Below, one piece after another: positions 34,264 through 42,652 of a stretch of 64,000 bases of DNA. Source of the DNA: Paraburkholderia haematera (GTDB lineage Bacteria; Pseudomonadota; Gammaproteobacteria; Burkholderiales; Burkholderiaceae); assembly GCF_905220975.1 (NCBI RefSeq), contig NZ_CAJNBK010000003.1, positions 186,001 to 250,000 of the forward strand. Direction: 5' to 3'. Position 1 is the first letter of the stretch; each line of letters begins with the position of its first letter. Below the pieces are notes generated by a model. That model saw only the letters and a program-made list of their open reading frames with translations, searched no databases and was not told the origin of the DNA. The position numbers and the translations under genes are program-made.

Positions 34264-35000
34264 CCGCCATTCCCAAGCTCGGCGCCATCTGGGTTTATCT
34301 CGCCGCGAGCCCCTTGCTCGGCCTGACCATTACGCTGGTCGCCTACCTGATCGCCCAGTCCATCTACGCGAAGGCACGCTTCAATCCACTCGCCAATCCG
34401 GTGCTGATCGCCGTGGCGCTGCTGGTTGCGCTGCTCGAAATCACGCACACACCGTATGCCACCTACTTCGAAGGCGCGCAATTCGTCCACTTTCTGCTCG
34501 GGCCGGCGACGGTCGCGCTAGCGCTGCCGCTCTACCGGCAGTGGCCCAAACTGCGCCGGTCCGCCTTGCCGCTGATCGGCGGCCTCGTTGCCGGGTCGTT
34601 GACGGCTATCGTCTCGGCGGTCGGCGTGGCAGCGCTGTTCGGCGCTTCGCATCAAACTGTCGCGTCGCTTGCACCGAAGTCAGCGACCACGCCGATTGCG
34701 ATGGCGGTCGCCTCCGAGATTGGCGGCATTCCGTCGTTGACCGCGGTGCTCGTGATATCCACCGGGGTATTCGGCGCCGTTTTTGCGCGTTTCATTCTGA
34801 ACGCGCTGCGCATCGTCGAGCCGGAGGTTCGCGGATTCGCACTCGGGGTTGCGTCGCACGGCATCGGCACGGCGCGGGCTTTCCAGGTCAGCGAAGAAAT
34901 GGGGGCATTTGCCGGCCTCGGCATGGGCCTGAACGGAATTTTTACCGCATTCGTCGTGCCGGTGCTGATCCCGCTCGCGGCGCGCTGGTTGTTGGCTTGA
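34260..35000 (+). CDS. LrgB/CidB-family membrane protein
   Basis: A 246-residue protein with about seven helices. LrgB signatures include NPVLIAVALLVALL, FLLGPATVALALPLY, LAPKSATTPIAMAVASEIGG and ALGVASHGIGTARAFQ-like GFALGVASHGIGTARAF. The start is GTG at 34260, overlapping the CidA stop (GTGA), with GGAGG in the preceding gene end. The pair should act as one membrane system. Upstream in-frame codons overlap CidA in another frame and are not used. Confidence 0.92.
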   Translation: MTAIPKLGAIWVYLAASPLLGLTITLVAYLIAQSIYAKARFNPLANPVLIAVALLVALLEITHTPYATYFEGAQFVHFLLGPATVALALPLYRQWPKLRRSALPLIGGLVAGSLTAIVSAVGVAALFGASHQTVASLAPKSATTPIAMAVASEIGGIPSLTAVLVISTGVFGAVFARFILNALRIVEPEVRGFALGVASHGIGTARAFQVSEEMGAFAGLGMGLNGIFTAFVVPVLIPLAARWLLA

Positions 35001-35090
35001 AAGCTTGAGGGGCTAGCGTTCGGTCGCACGGACGAACCCACTTATGCGCAGCTCGCTGAAGCGTTGCGCTAAACGGCGGCCTACACCGCT

Positions 35091-36038
35091 TCACGGACGC
35101 GGCGCGTTGGTCAGGCTCGGTGCGCCGCCGGGTCCAGCCGGGTCCGGATTGCCGAACGCGGGGAGACTGCCATCGGCGCGAGCGCGGGCGATTTCCGCGC
35201 GCACCTGTGCGCGTGTTTTTGGGCCGCTCTCTGACCTCAAAGGCGTCTCGATGGCGGGTGCGAACTGAGGTGGCCATGGTGTCGACTGCGCGGGCGCGGC
35301 TTGCGGGTTTGGCTGGGCTTGCGGGCCTGGCGGCGCTACCGGCGCCTGTTGTATCGGCTGTATCGGCTGGATGACAGCCGATACACTGGTTACGTTAGAG
35401 ATGACCTTCGCTTCGGCCGGCACAGCGACTGACGAACTCGCAACAGCGGGTGCGCCGACACCATTCGCTCTCCCGCCCGGCACACTTGCCGCGCTAACAG
35501 CGGTTTCGGGAGCTCGCGAGGTCTTCGCGTAACGGTTTGAGTGCTCGCGAATTGCAACGTGGTTTGCGTGGAGCCGGCCCGTTTTCGAGGAAGACGGCGA
35601 CGCAAGCCGTGCCGATTTCCCCCCTTGCTGCACCAGCTTTTCCGCATGCATGGCAGCCGGTGCGTGCTGCGCCTGCTCCGTGCGCGCCTCGACCTCTTTC
35701 TGGAGCGCGAGAACCTGTTCGTCGTCCGGGTGGGCCGGTCGTATCGCGTCCAGTTGCGCTTGCGCGGCGGCAAGATCGTTGCGCTGCAAACTTCGGCGCG
35801 CCGCCCGAAGATTCCCGGCAATGGCCGCTGCCGATTCGCTGCTTGCAACGACAGGCCCGGAACTCACCGAACCGGTTATCGTGTTGCCGCGGGTGTAATG
35901 AGCCGACGCGTTGTCGTGCTCCAGGCCGAGTTCGTCCGCCGGCAACCCGCTTTTGCCCGACTGCGAAACATACGCCGCGATCGCGAGCGCGCCGACAAAA
36001 AGGCTCGTGAGAACGATCTTCCTGGGTTCGCTGACCAT
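35091..36038 (-). CDS. Hypothetical single-pass membrane protein with DUF4148-like tail
   Basis: A 315-residue protein. One N-terminal helix (VLTSLFVGALAIAAYVSQSG) precedes a short helical repeat region (about residues 80-140, TPR-like AARRSLQRNDLAAAQAQLDA). A long Pro/Gln/Ala/Ser-rich region follows. The end, KTRAQVRAEIARARADGSLP, matches the TR(A/E)QVRAE block of DUF4148 proteins such as the one at 39371. The ATG at 36038 has GGAGG five bases upstream. Most of it should lie in the periplasm. No function is known. Confidence 0.78.
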   Translation of the reverse strand: MVSEPRKIVLTSLFVGALAIAAYVSQSGKSGLPADELGLEHDNASAHYTRGNTITGSVSSGPVVASSESAAAIAGNLRAARRSLQRNDLAAAQAQLDAIRPAHPDDEQVLALQKEVEARTEQAQHAPAAMHAEKLVQQGGKSARLASPSSSKTGRLHANHVAIREHSNRYAKTSRAPETAVSAASVPGGRANGVGAPAVASSSVAVPAEAKVISNVTSVSAVIQPIQPIQQAPVAPPGPQAQPNPQAAPAQSTPWPPQFAPAIETPLRSESGPKTRAQVRAEIARARADGSLPAFGNPDPAGPGGAPSLTNAPRP

Positions 36039-36364
36039 GACGCCTCCCTCTCTATTCGCGGACATGCGCGTTCGCGGCATCGCAAACGTGCCCGAATTCA
36101 TCAGAGAGTTCACAGCGAATCAATCGATGCCGCCGCAACGACCGCGAGTTCGGCCGATACAGTCATCTACGAATCAGAGTGCAAGCTGGATGCGTGCTAT
36201 GTTTTATTTATAGTCGCCAAACGTCAATTCGTCCGCTTGCATGGGCGTGTTGTCCGAAAAAGCCTGCTTGCTGGCCTGGCCTTCCTAGGACGATTGTTTG
36301 AACTGCGAATCAATGAAAAGAGGGTTTGAATTCAGCGTTTGAATTCGGCGCATGCAACGCGTGC
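36039..36364. other. Intergenic region upstream of the DUF4148-tailed protein
   Basis: About 325 bases. It holds the upstream region of the minus-strand gene at 35091, including an AT-rich TATAAATAAAA stretch on the minus strand near 36200-36212 that could be its -10. The end next to the EamA gene holds a two-copy repeat. No RNA or protein gene is seen. Confidence 0.45.
36324..36346. repeat. Two-copy 13-base tandem repeat
   Basis: GTTTGAATTC occurs twice, at 36324 and 36337, in a 13-base period just beyond the EamA stop codon. Significance is unknown. Confidence 0.6.
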
Positions 36365-37264
36365 CTACACAAGTGGCCCCTCGGTCTGCTTGCCGCGCAC
36401 GGCAACCACAATCGAGCTTCCGACAATCAACGTGATACCGAGCAGCGACATGCTGCCGATCGTCTCGCCCCACACGATATAGCCGAATAACGTAGCCCAC
36501 ACGATGCTGGTGTAGTTATACGGCGCGAGCGCCCCGGCATCGGCCTGTCGAAATGCCATGGTCATCAGCAACTGTCCTGCCGTGGCAAATCCGCCGAGCA
36601 ACGCCATCACCGCGAGTGCCTGGATAGAAGGCGTGCGCCACGCGAAAAACAGCGATGCCCCGGTGACGATGGTGCCGATCACCGTGAAATACAGCACCGT
36701 GGTGCCCGAATCGTCGGTGGCGCGAATCCGCTTGATCTGAATGATCGACAGCGCGCCGAAAAATGCGCTCGACATCAGCAGCACCGGACCGAGCCAGCTC
36801 GAATGCGAACCGTCCGGGCGCACCACGAAAAGTACGCCGACAAAACCGGCCGCGGCAGCAAGCGCGTCGCGCGGCTTGAGCGTTTCCTTCAGAAGGAGCG
36901 GTGCAAGAACGATGACCAGCAAGGTCTCCGAGTAGACGATCGCCACCGCCTCGCTCAGCGGGACATAAGGCAGCCCTGCAAAGAACAGCCCCGAGGCGCC
37001 GAGCAACGTCAGCGCGCGCAAGGTCTGCCCGCGTACATCCATATGCCTGAGACGCTCGATAAGCGGCTTGCCGCGCAGGCAAACCGCAATCGCAGGCAGC
37101 AAGCCGAACACCATCCGGAAGAATGTCACTTCATTGGCCGGATAGGCGAGCGCCACGGATTTCGCCAGCGCATCGACGAGCGCGAAGCAGAACATGGAAA
37201 CGAGGATCAGCGCGACGCTGCGCTGCGGCACGGCTGTATTCCGGACAGCGGTGATGGGCGGCAT
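36365..37264 (-). CDS. EamA/DMT-family transporter
   Basis: A 299-residue inner-membrane protein with ten predicted helices in two EamA repeats (SMFCFALVDALAKS in the first, SSAFFGALSIIQIKR in the second). Such carriers export or import small metabolites; the substrate is unknown. It stands alone on the minus strand. Confidence 0.92.
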   Translation of the reverse strand: MPPITAVRNTAVPQRSVALILVSMFCFALVDALAKSVALAYPANEVTFFRMVFGLLPAIAVCLRGKPLIERLRHMDVRGQTLRALTLLGASGLFFAGLPYVPLSEAVAIVYSETLLVIVLAPLLLKETLKPRDALAAAAGFVGVLFVVRPDGSHSSWLGPVLLMSSAFFGALSIIQIKRIRATDDSGTTVLYFTVIGTIVTGASLFFAWRTPSIQALAVMALLGGFATAGQLLMTMAFRQADAGALAPYNYTSIVWATLFGYIVWGETIGSMSLLGITLIVGSSIVVAVRGKQTEGPLV

Positions 37265-37387
37265 AAGCTTTCCTGGGCGCGCGGAGCAGCGCGCCGCTTT
37301 GATATCACCCCCAATGAAAGGGTGAAGTAATCGGAAAACGGATTATGCCTGTAGCGCCTCGACTGATCGACTGGAAAAACTGTGCGC

Positions 37388-38071
37388 TCACGTCACGCCG
37401 AGTTTCGTGAGCAGTGCGTTGGCCGCTGCTTCCGACGACGCGGGATTCTGCCCCGTGATCAGATTGCCCGCGACCACGATATGCGATTGCCAATCGGGCC
37501 CCTTCGAATACCTGCCGCCGTTCTTCTTCAACATATCCTCGACAAGGAAAGGCACCACCTCGGTAAGACCGACTGCTGCTTCCTCGGCATTGGAGAAACC
37601 GGTAACCGGCTTACCGCGCACGAGAGGCGTTTCATCCGGCGCTTTGGCATGGCGTAGCACACCTGGTGCGTGGCACACCGCGCCGACGGGCTTTCCCGCG
37701 GCATAGATCGCTTCGATCAGGGCAATTGAATGGGGGTCTTCGGCAAGATCCCATAGCGGTCCGTGACCGCCGGGATAGAACACCGCGTCATAGTCCGCAG
37801 CCGACACGGTGGCAAGCTTCGCCGTACTCGCCAACGCGGCTTGCGCGTGTGCGTCCTTCCTGAACCGGCGGGTCGCGTCGGTCTGCGCATCGGGATCGTC
37901 GCTCTTCGGGTCGAGCGGCGGCTGGCCGCCTTGGGGTGAAGCGAGCGTCATCTCGACGCCCGCATCCTTGAACACGTAATAGGGCGCGGCAAACTCTTCG
38001 AGCCAGAAACCGGTTTTCCGGCCTGTGTTGCCGAGTTGGTCATGTGAAGTCAGTACCACCAGAATCTTCAT
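37388..38071 (-). CDS. DJ-1/PfpI-family type 1 glutamine amidotransferase-like protein
   Basis: A 227-residue protein with the nucleophile elbow AVCHAPG (Cys133-His134), Glu25/26 in GFWLEEF and the GGHGPLWDL loop. This matches the Hsp31/HchA-like class that handles glyoxalase III or protein-deglycase reactions. The cap domain is shorter than in E. coli HchA, nearer to YDR533C-type proteins. It should act in the cytoplasm against reactive carbonyl damage, as inferred from the family. Confidence 0.92.
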   Translation of the reverse strand: MKILVVLTSHDQLGNTGRKTGFWLEEFAAPYYVFKDAGVEMTLASPQGGQPPLDPKSDDPDAQTDATRRFRKDAHAQAALASTAKLATVSAADYDAVFYPGGHGPLWDLAEDPHSIALIEAIYAAGKPVGAVCHAPGVLRHAKAPDETPLVRGKPVTGFSNAEEAAVGLTEVVPFLVEDMLKKNGGRYSKGPDWQSHIVVAGNLITGQNPASSEAAANALLTKLGVT

Positions 38072-38289
38072 GGAAACCTCGCGAGCAAGTTCAATTCGCG
38101 CTGCATCGAGCCGTCGAGCGGAGTCTCCGGCGCAAGGCGTTCTGGCAGTATAGGCGGCTATCCAGAACGCAGAAGATGTTTTCCGGTTTTGCTACGCGCG
38201 CCCTTCGCGGCGTGCAGCCAACAGCCGCAGCGCGCCGGCGGCTAGCAAGATTCGCCGAACGGCCGCGCGCGTCACATCACAACGCCGCG

Positions 38290-38925
38290 TCAGCCAGCAT
38301 AAATTTCAGGGTTCTCCACCAGGGGCAAGAACTGCCCTGTGCTGCCATCGAGTGCCAGCATCGTGCCGCTTTCGATGTTGAAAATCCAGCCGTGCAGTCG
38401 CAGCGTTTTGCTCGCAAGGCCCACGGCCACCGACGGATGCGTTCGAATGTTCGCGAGTTGAGCCATCACGTTATCTTTGACCAGAGCGTCGAGGCGCTCG
38501 GCATCCGATGCGTAGGTTCGTGACGCGTTGATCGCTTTCGCCGCGTCGGCGTGACGGAGCCACCCCGCCACCGCCGGCAAATGGTCGAGGTTCTTGCACG
38601 TGCAGATCGCCGTCATCGCCCCGCAATTGGAGTGACCGCAAATCACGATATCCCGCACGCCCAGTACCGCCACCGCGTATTCGACGGTCGCCGATACCCC
38701 GCCCGGCTCCGGACCGTATGACGGCACGATGTTGCCCGCGTTGCGGATGACGAACAGCGCGCCCGGCTCCACCTGAGTCAGTAATTCGGGAACGACACGG
38801 CTGTCCGAGCAGGTCACGAACAGCGTGCGCGGACTTTGCGCAGCCGACAAACGTTTGAACAATGCGCTCTGCTGCGGGAAGACTTCGCGTTGAAAGCGGA
38901 TAAACCCTTCTATGATTTCCTGCAC
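38290..38925 (-). CDS. can: Beta-class carbonic anhydrase
   Basis: A 211-residue zinc enzyme for CO2/bicarbonate exchange. The zinc ligands are Cys39 in TCSDSR, His98 and Cys101 in GHSNCGA, with the Asp41-Arg43 dyad. The strand IRNAGNIVP is also conserved. The start is GTG with GGAG upstream. The length fits bacterial beta-carbonic anhydrases, and no signal peptide is seen, so it is cytoplasmic. Confidence 0.95.
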   Translation of the reverse strand: MQEIIEGFIRFQREVFPQQSALFKRLSAAQSPRTLFVTCSDSRVVPELLTQVEPGALFVIRNAGNIVPSYGPEPGGVSATVEYAVAVLGVRDIVICGHSNCGAMTAICTCKNLDHLPAVAGWLRHADAAKAINASRTYASDAERLDALVKDNVMAQLANIRTHPSVAVGLASKTLRLHGWIFNIESGTMLALDGSTGQFLPLVENPEIYAG

Positions 38926-39370
38926 GACGTTCTCCGGATAGTCAAAGCCTCAGCCAGCCGACCCTTCGGCAAAGGTCCAAGGCGTGTCTGCGATCGGTTC
39001 GCGCGACTATACCGCAGCCGCGGTCACGGCTTCATCCTTCGTCGGGCGACACGTCAAACCTGAGGTCGATTCTGAAGCACAAACTTTACGCCTGCACATT
39101 CCAACGCCGAAGACAAAAAAACCCCGGCTGTTGCCAGCCGGGGCCAACTCTCTCGCTCGCACACCGGAAACCGTGCGTGCATCAGTACTGTACCTGCGCG
39201 GACGAAGCGGATATATACGCGAGACTGGAAGAATCCTTTCCACCGCTCGCCCGCTTCGTGGCTCGAACCCAATCGCGTTGCGCTAATGCGCGCCGTCACT
39301 TCGCTGCACGCATAAGCGCAACACAACCGGGTCGATCGCCACTGACTGCGCCTTCGGCAAAGCTAGCGGA
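38926..39370. other. Gene-free stretch holding an orphan terminator
   Basis: About 445 bases between carbonic anhydrase and the DUF4148 gene. The open frames here are not protein-like. The region 39144-39370 lies upstream of a strong minus-strand terminator and could be a long 3' untranslated region of the DUF4148 transcript or a small RNA gene. Confidence 0.5.
39115..39143 (-). terminator. Strong rho-independent terminator on the minus strand
   Basis: A perfect 9-base-pair stem (CCCCGGCTG with CAGCCGGGG, 4-base loop) is followed on the minus strand by seven T residues. It lies 228 bases beyond the stop of the DUF4148 gene, unusually far for that gene's own terminator. Confidence 0.9.
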
Positions 39371-39679
39371 TTAACGGCTATACATCGCGTTCCAGTCGGC
39401 AGAGGAAACCGCCGGGCGTCCGCTTTGCGATGCCCCTGCAACGCTGCCGCCGTAGCCGCTCATGCTGCTGTTTTGCGCGGCAATCCGTGCTTGCGCGGCC
39501 TGGATCGCGTCGGGATAATGCGCCTCGTCGCCGTCACCGACGCGATATCCCGCCTGCTGGAGTTGAACCAGTTCGGCACGCACCTGCTCACGTGTGATGC
39601 GGGAATTCGATTGCGCAAAAACGGCGGCCGAAGCAGCGAGCGAAGCAACGATAACGACAGCCTTGATCAAAGACTTCAT
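39371..39679 (-). CDS. DUF4148 exported small protein
   Basis: A 102-residue protein with a clear signal peptide (cleavage after VFA, about residue 22). The DUF4148 core TREQVRAELVQLQQAGYRVG is followed by YPDAIQAAQARI. These small envelope proteins are abundant in Burkholderiaceae and of unknown role. The ATG at 39679 has GGAGG 11 bases upstream; frames extending further upstream are not plausible. Confidence 0.9.
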   Translation of the reverse strand: MKSLIKAVVIVASLAASAAVFAQSNSRITREQVRAELVQLQQAGYRVGDGDEAHYPDAIQAAQARIAAQNSSMSGYGGSVAGASQSGRPAVSSADWNAMYSR

Positions 39680-39927
39680 GATAAAAACAACCTCCGGTGA
39701 GTAATGGGTTGCGGTCTGTCGCGTGATGCGCTCCGTGACCGCAGACCTAATATAGGCGCCGATTCCTCTGGGAAAAACGGTCGCACATCGAAGGGATTGT
39801 TGTTGAGTCTGGAGAAATCGCGCCGGCCGCACCCTGTCACCGTTTCGAATCGACAGCGCACGGCCGCACGAATAACGCAAACTTCGCGATTGCTACATAA
39901 CTCGCCGCATGATTGCGCGTACCGCAA

Positions 39928-41079
39928 TCAGAAGCGCGTGCGTAGACCCACGGTGCCCACCACCTGGTTGCCGGTCGAAGACGCGCCGCCGGCCGTATTG
40001 ATGAAGGCGGTGTAGCCCTCGCCGCTCACGTGCTGAACCATCGCCTCGGCGTACACGTCCGTGCGTCGAGACAACGCGTAGACGGCCTGCAGATTCACCT
40101 GATTCCACTTCGGATCCGAACCAAACGTCGACGTGCCGCCCACATGCGCGTTCGTGTACGTGTACGAAGCACCGAGGCTCAGTGCAGGCGTCACCGCAAC
40201 CTTGCCATTCACTTCGAAGTTGTCGAAACGCATGGACCCATGCGTCGCGCCAAACGACGCCGTATTCTCAAACTGGCTATGCGTGTAGACAAACCCCGTC
40301 GTCACCGGTCCGAAACCGTAGCTCAGGGCAGCCCCGGCCGTGCGCTGAACATCGGCGCCGAGCTGGAAACCGCCCGTGCCGTTGGCCGTCGATTCCGCGA
40401 GATCGACCGCGCCGCCGGTGTTCGTCGTCGAGTTGGAACCGTTGATCTGCAGGTAGCCCGCGGCCGCCTTGAACGGACCGTTGCTATAGCTCACCCCCGC
40501 GCTGTAGGCACGATTGATGGCGAAGCCGGTGTTGTTGGAAAACGCGTAGAGGCCGCCGAACGTCAGCCCGCCGTAGTTCACGCTCGTGTACTTGATGGCG
40601 TTGCTCATCCGCACCGAGTGGTTCAGGTTGTCGTTGTCGAACGGATGAGCGAAGCCTGTATCGCCGAAGGTACCGGCCGTGCCCGATAGCGGCGCGACAA
40701 AATCGACGAGCGAATCGTATTGGCGACCGAGCGTGAGCGTGCCGAACTGCGTGCTGCTCAGGCCGGCAAACGCCTGACGGCCGAACATGCGGTTGTTCTG
40801 GCCGAGCTTGCCGTTCTGCACGTTGTAGCCATCTTCAAGCACGAAGATGGCCTTCATGCCGCCGCCGAGATCCTCGCCGCCGCGCAAGCCGAAGCGGCTG
40901 CCGTTGATATTGCCGCTCGTCGCCTGAATAAGCGCACCCTGCGTGCCGCCCTTCTTGACGTTGTTGGTATACATCACGCCCGCATCGATGAGGCCATAGA
41001 GGGTGACCGAACTTTGTGCGTTCGCCGCGGTAGCGGCAAGTCCTGCGAACGCCGCGACTGCGGCAGAAATCTTTTTCAC
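39928..41079 (-). CDS. Gram-negative trimeric porin
   Basis: A 383-residue outer-membrane porin. The signal peptide ends ANA (about residue 21), followed by QSSVTLYGLIDAGV, the hallmark first strand of Burkholderia/Neisseria porins. FGLRGGEDLGGGMKAIF and GRQAFAGLSSTQFGTLTLGR follow. The C-terminus is GTVGLRTRF with the terminal Phe needed for outer-membrane insertion. The start is GTG with GGAG just before it. It is intact, unlike the remnant at 3492-3893. Confidence 0.95.
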   Translation of the reverse strand: MKKISAAVAAFAGLAATAANAQSSVTLYGLIDAGVMYTNNVKKGGTQGALIQATSGNINGSRFGLRGGEDLGGGMKAIFVLEDGYNVQNGKLGQNNRMFGRQAFAGLSSTQFGTLTLGRQYDSLVDFVAPLSGTAGTFGDTGFAHPFDNDNLNHSVRMSNAIKYTSVNYGGLTFGGLYAFSNNTGFAINRAYSAGVSYSNGPFKAAAGYLQINGSNSTTNTGGAVDLAESTANGTGGFQLGADVQRTAGAALSYGFGPVTTGFVYTHSQFENTASFGATHGSMRFDNFEVNGKVAVTPALSLGASYTYTNAHVGGTSTFGSDPKWNQVNLQAVYALSRRTDVYAEAMVQHVSGEGYTAFINTAGGASSTGNQVVGTVGLRTRF

Positions 41080-41333
41080 GGTAATGCTCCTGCGTAGCTG
41101 AGGTCTGGTTTTGAACAGCGACGCGAAGTATAAAAACCCGCAGCCGTAAAACGACTGGCTGAGCTTTGGAGCAGTCCTTTATAGATTGGGAAACAATCGT
41201 TCATCAACATGCAGCAATCCAGACGCGATGCGACCGGGCGCGATGTTTTGACCACCAGAAGGCCCTGACCGGCGCGCTGGCGCCGCAGGTCAGGTTGCGT
41301 GCGAACAACACGCCGGGTTGCCGGCGAGATGCG

Positions 41334-41837
41334 CTATTTCATGCGTTGCCACACGACTTTCGAGGATCCATAGCCGAAGGCGCCCGGCGTGAAGTACGTC
41401 AACCGGTCGCCGTCGAGCGTGAATGGGCGACGCTGAACCTCGGCGTCCCAGTTCGGGAAGGTGCTCTTTTTAATGTGAAAGACGATAACCTGCGCCGCCG
41501 TGTCCACGGTATACGAGCCGAAATGCGCGACATTGCCGCGGGCGACCTTTGCGTTCTCTTCCACTGTGCTTTGCTGCCGGTCCCCGGACGTGAATTTCGG
41601 CAGGTCGGCACTCAGCACGAGCAGCACGTAGCGGCCGTCATTGCCGAAGATGAGTTGCCCTTGCGGATGCGGGCCAAGCAATTCTATTTCGTTGCCGCTC
41701 TTTGCCACCGTCAGCGAGACGAGCGACCACGATCCCACGAGGCTGTCCGCCGCTTGAGCAACAGCTTTTGGCACCGGCACGCAGAATGCTACGAGCGCCA
41801 GCGCGATGGCGGCGAAAAACTGCTGCGTTGGTTTCAT
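41334..41837 (-). CDS. Exported lipocalin-like domain protein
   Basis: A 167-residue protein with a signal peptide (to about AQA, residue 28) and a small beta-barrel domain beginning LVGSWSLVSLTV, with GQLIFGNDGRYVLLVLS. This resembles the bacterial lipocalin-like family. Its ligand is unknown. The ATG at 41837 has GGAGA seven bases upstream. Confidence 0.85.
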   Translation of the reverse strand: MKPTQQFFAAIALALVAFCVPVPKAVAQAADSLVGSWSLVSLTVAKSGNEIELLGPHPQGQLIFGNDGRYVLLVLSADLPKFTSGDRQQSTVEENAKVARGNVAHFGSYTVDTAAQVIVFHIKKSTFPNWDAEVQRRPFTLDGDRLTYFTPGAFGYGSSKVVWQRMK

Positions 41838-42143
41838 GACGTTCTCCACGCGCGCGAGGACGTGAAGTCAGACGAATCCGTCGCGCTTCGCCAGCACCTG
41901 CGTAAAGATTGGCCGATCCGCCGATCCGCCGTCCGATTGCACGGCGCGCCGTTCCGGGACTCGACCGCGTACCGGCGTCCACGTTCGCGTGGAGGCGACG
42001 ATGTCGGGCGAGACAAAATAAAATGGGGATTGTGGCCGGGTGCTTTGAAGCGTAGGTGGTTTGCTGGCGAAAAGCTATGGGAGCGGGCCCGGCGCCCACA
42101 TGCCGGCCCGCCCTCCCAGGTCAGGATCCAGGCCGCTCGGGCC
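41838..42143. other. Intergenic region upstream of the lipocalin-like gene
   Basis: About 305 bases. It holds the lipocalin-like gene's upstream region and a short run of CCGATCCG repeats near 41920-41932. No RNA gene, terminator or credible small gene is seen. Confidence 0.45.
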
Positions 42144-42404
42144 TCAGTTGAAATCCCCGGTTTCCAGCTCCACGGATTTCCCCCCATTTTTTTCGAGGAC
42201 CCGGCGCGTCGCATTTTCAATCCGCGTGCGATTGGCTTCAAAGGTCCCGACCAGATCGTGGGCCGAGGGACCCTCGTTGCCAAAATGGTCGTTCAGCGCG
42301 TCCAGCGACACGCTGCACCAGACGTCAGTCCCATCGACATTGGCTTCGAAGGCGACGCGCGCCGCTGCCACCACTTCACGGCGTCCGGTGAATTCGATCC
42401 TCAT
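42144..42404 (-). CDS. DUF1488 protein
   Basis: An 86-residue cytoplasmic protein with the DUF1488 pattern: start MRIEFTGRRE, then VAFEANVDGTDVWCSVSLDAL and FEANRTRIENATRRVLE. The function of the family is unknown. The ATG at 42404 has GGAGG six bases upstream. It stands alone. Confidence 0.85.
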   Translation of the reverse strand: MRIEFTGRREVVAAARVAFEANVDGTDVWCSVSLDALNDHFGNEGPSAHDLVGTFEANRTRIENATRRVLEKNGGKSVELETGDFN

Positions 42405-42652
42405 AATGACCCTCCATTTGGCGAAATTCACGCTGAATGGGCGAAACCTGTGCCAGGGCGCTTTAGCGTTGCTTTAACTCCGCTTTAACTTCGCGCTTTA
42501 GCCCGGCCACCACTGTCCGCGTTCAGCGCATATTCTCCGCAAGGTGCATACTCGACCTCGGCCGCCTTCTGACGGCCGCGCTTTTTGCGTCCCGGCATGG
42601 CAGTCACCTGTCACACCGCCGGACGCTTCCAACATCCTAATACTACCGCCCC

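Noticed and set aside
39054..39326. 90-codon minus-strand open frame across the orphan terminator
   Set aside because: It would translate through a strong terminator hairpin and shows no protein-like features or ribosome site.
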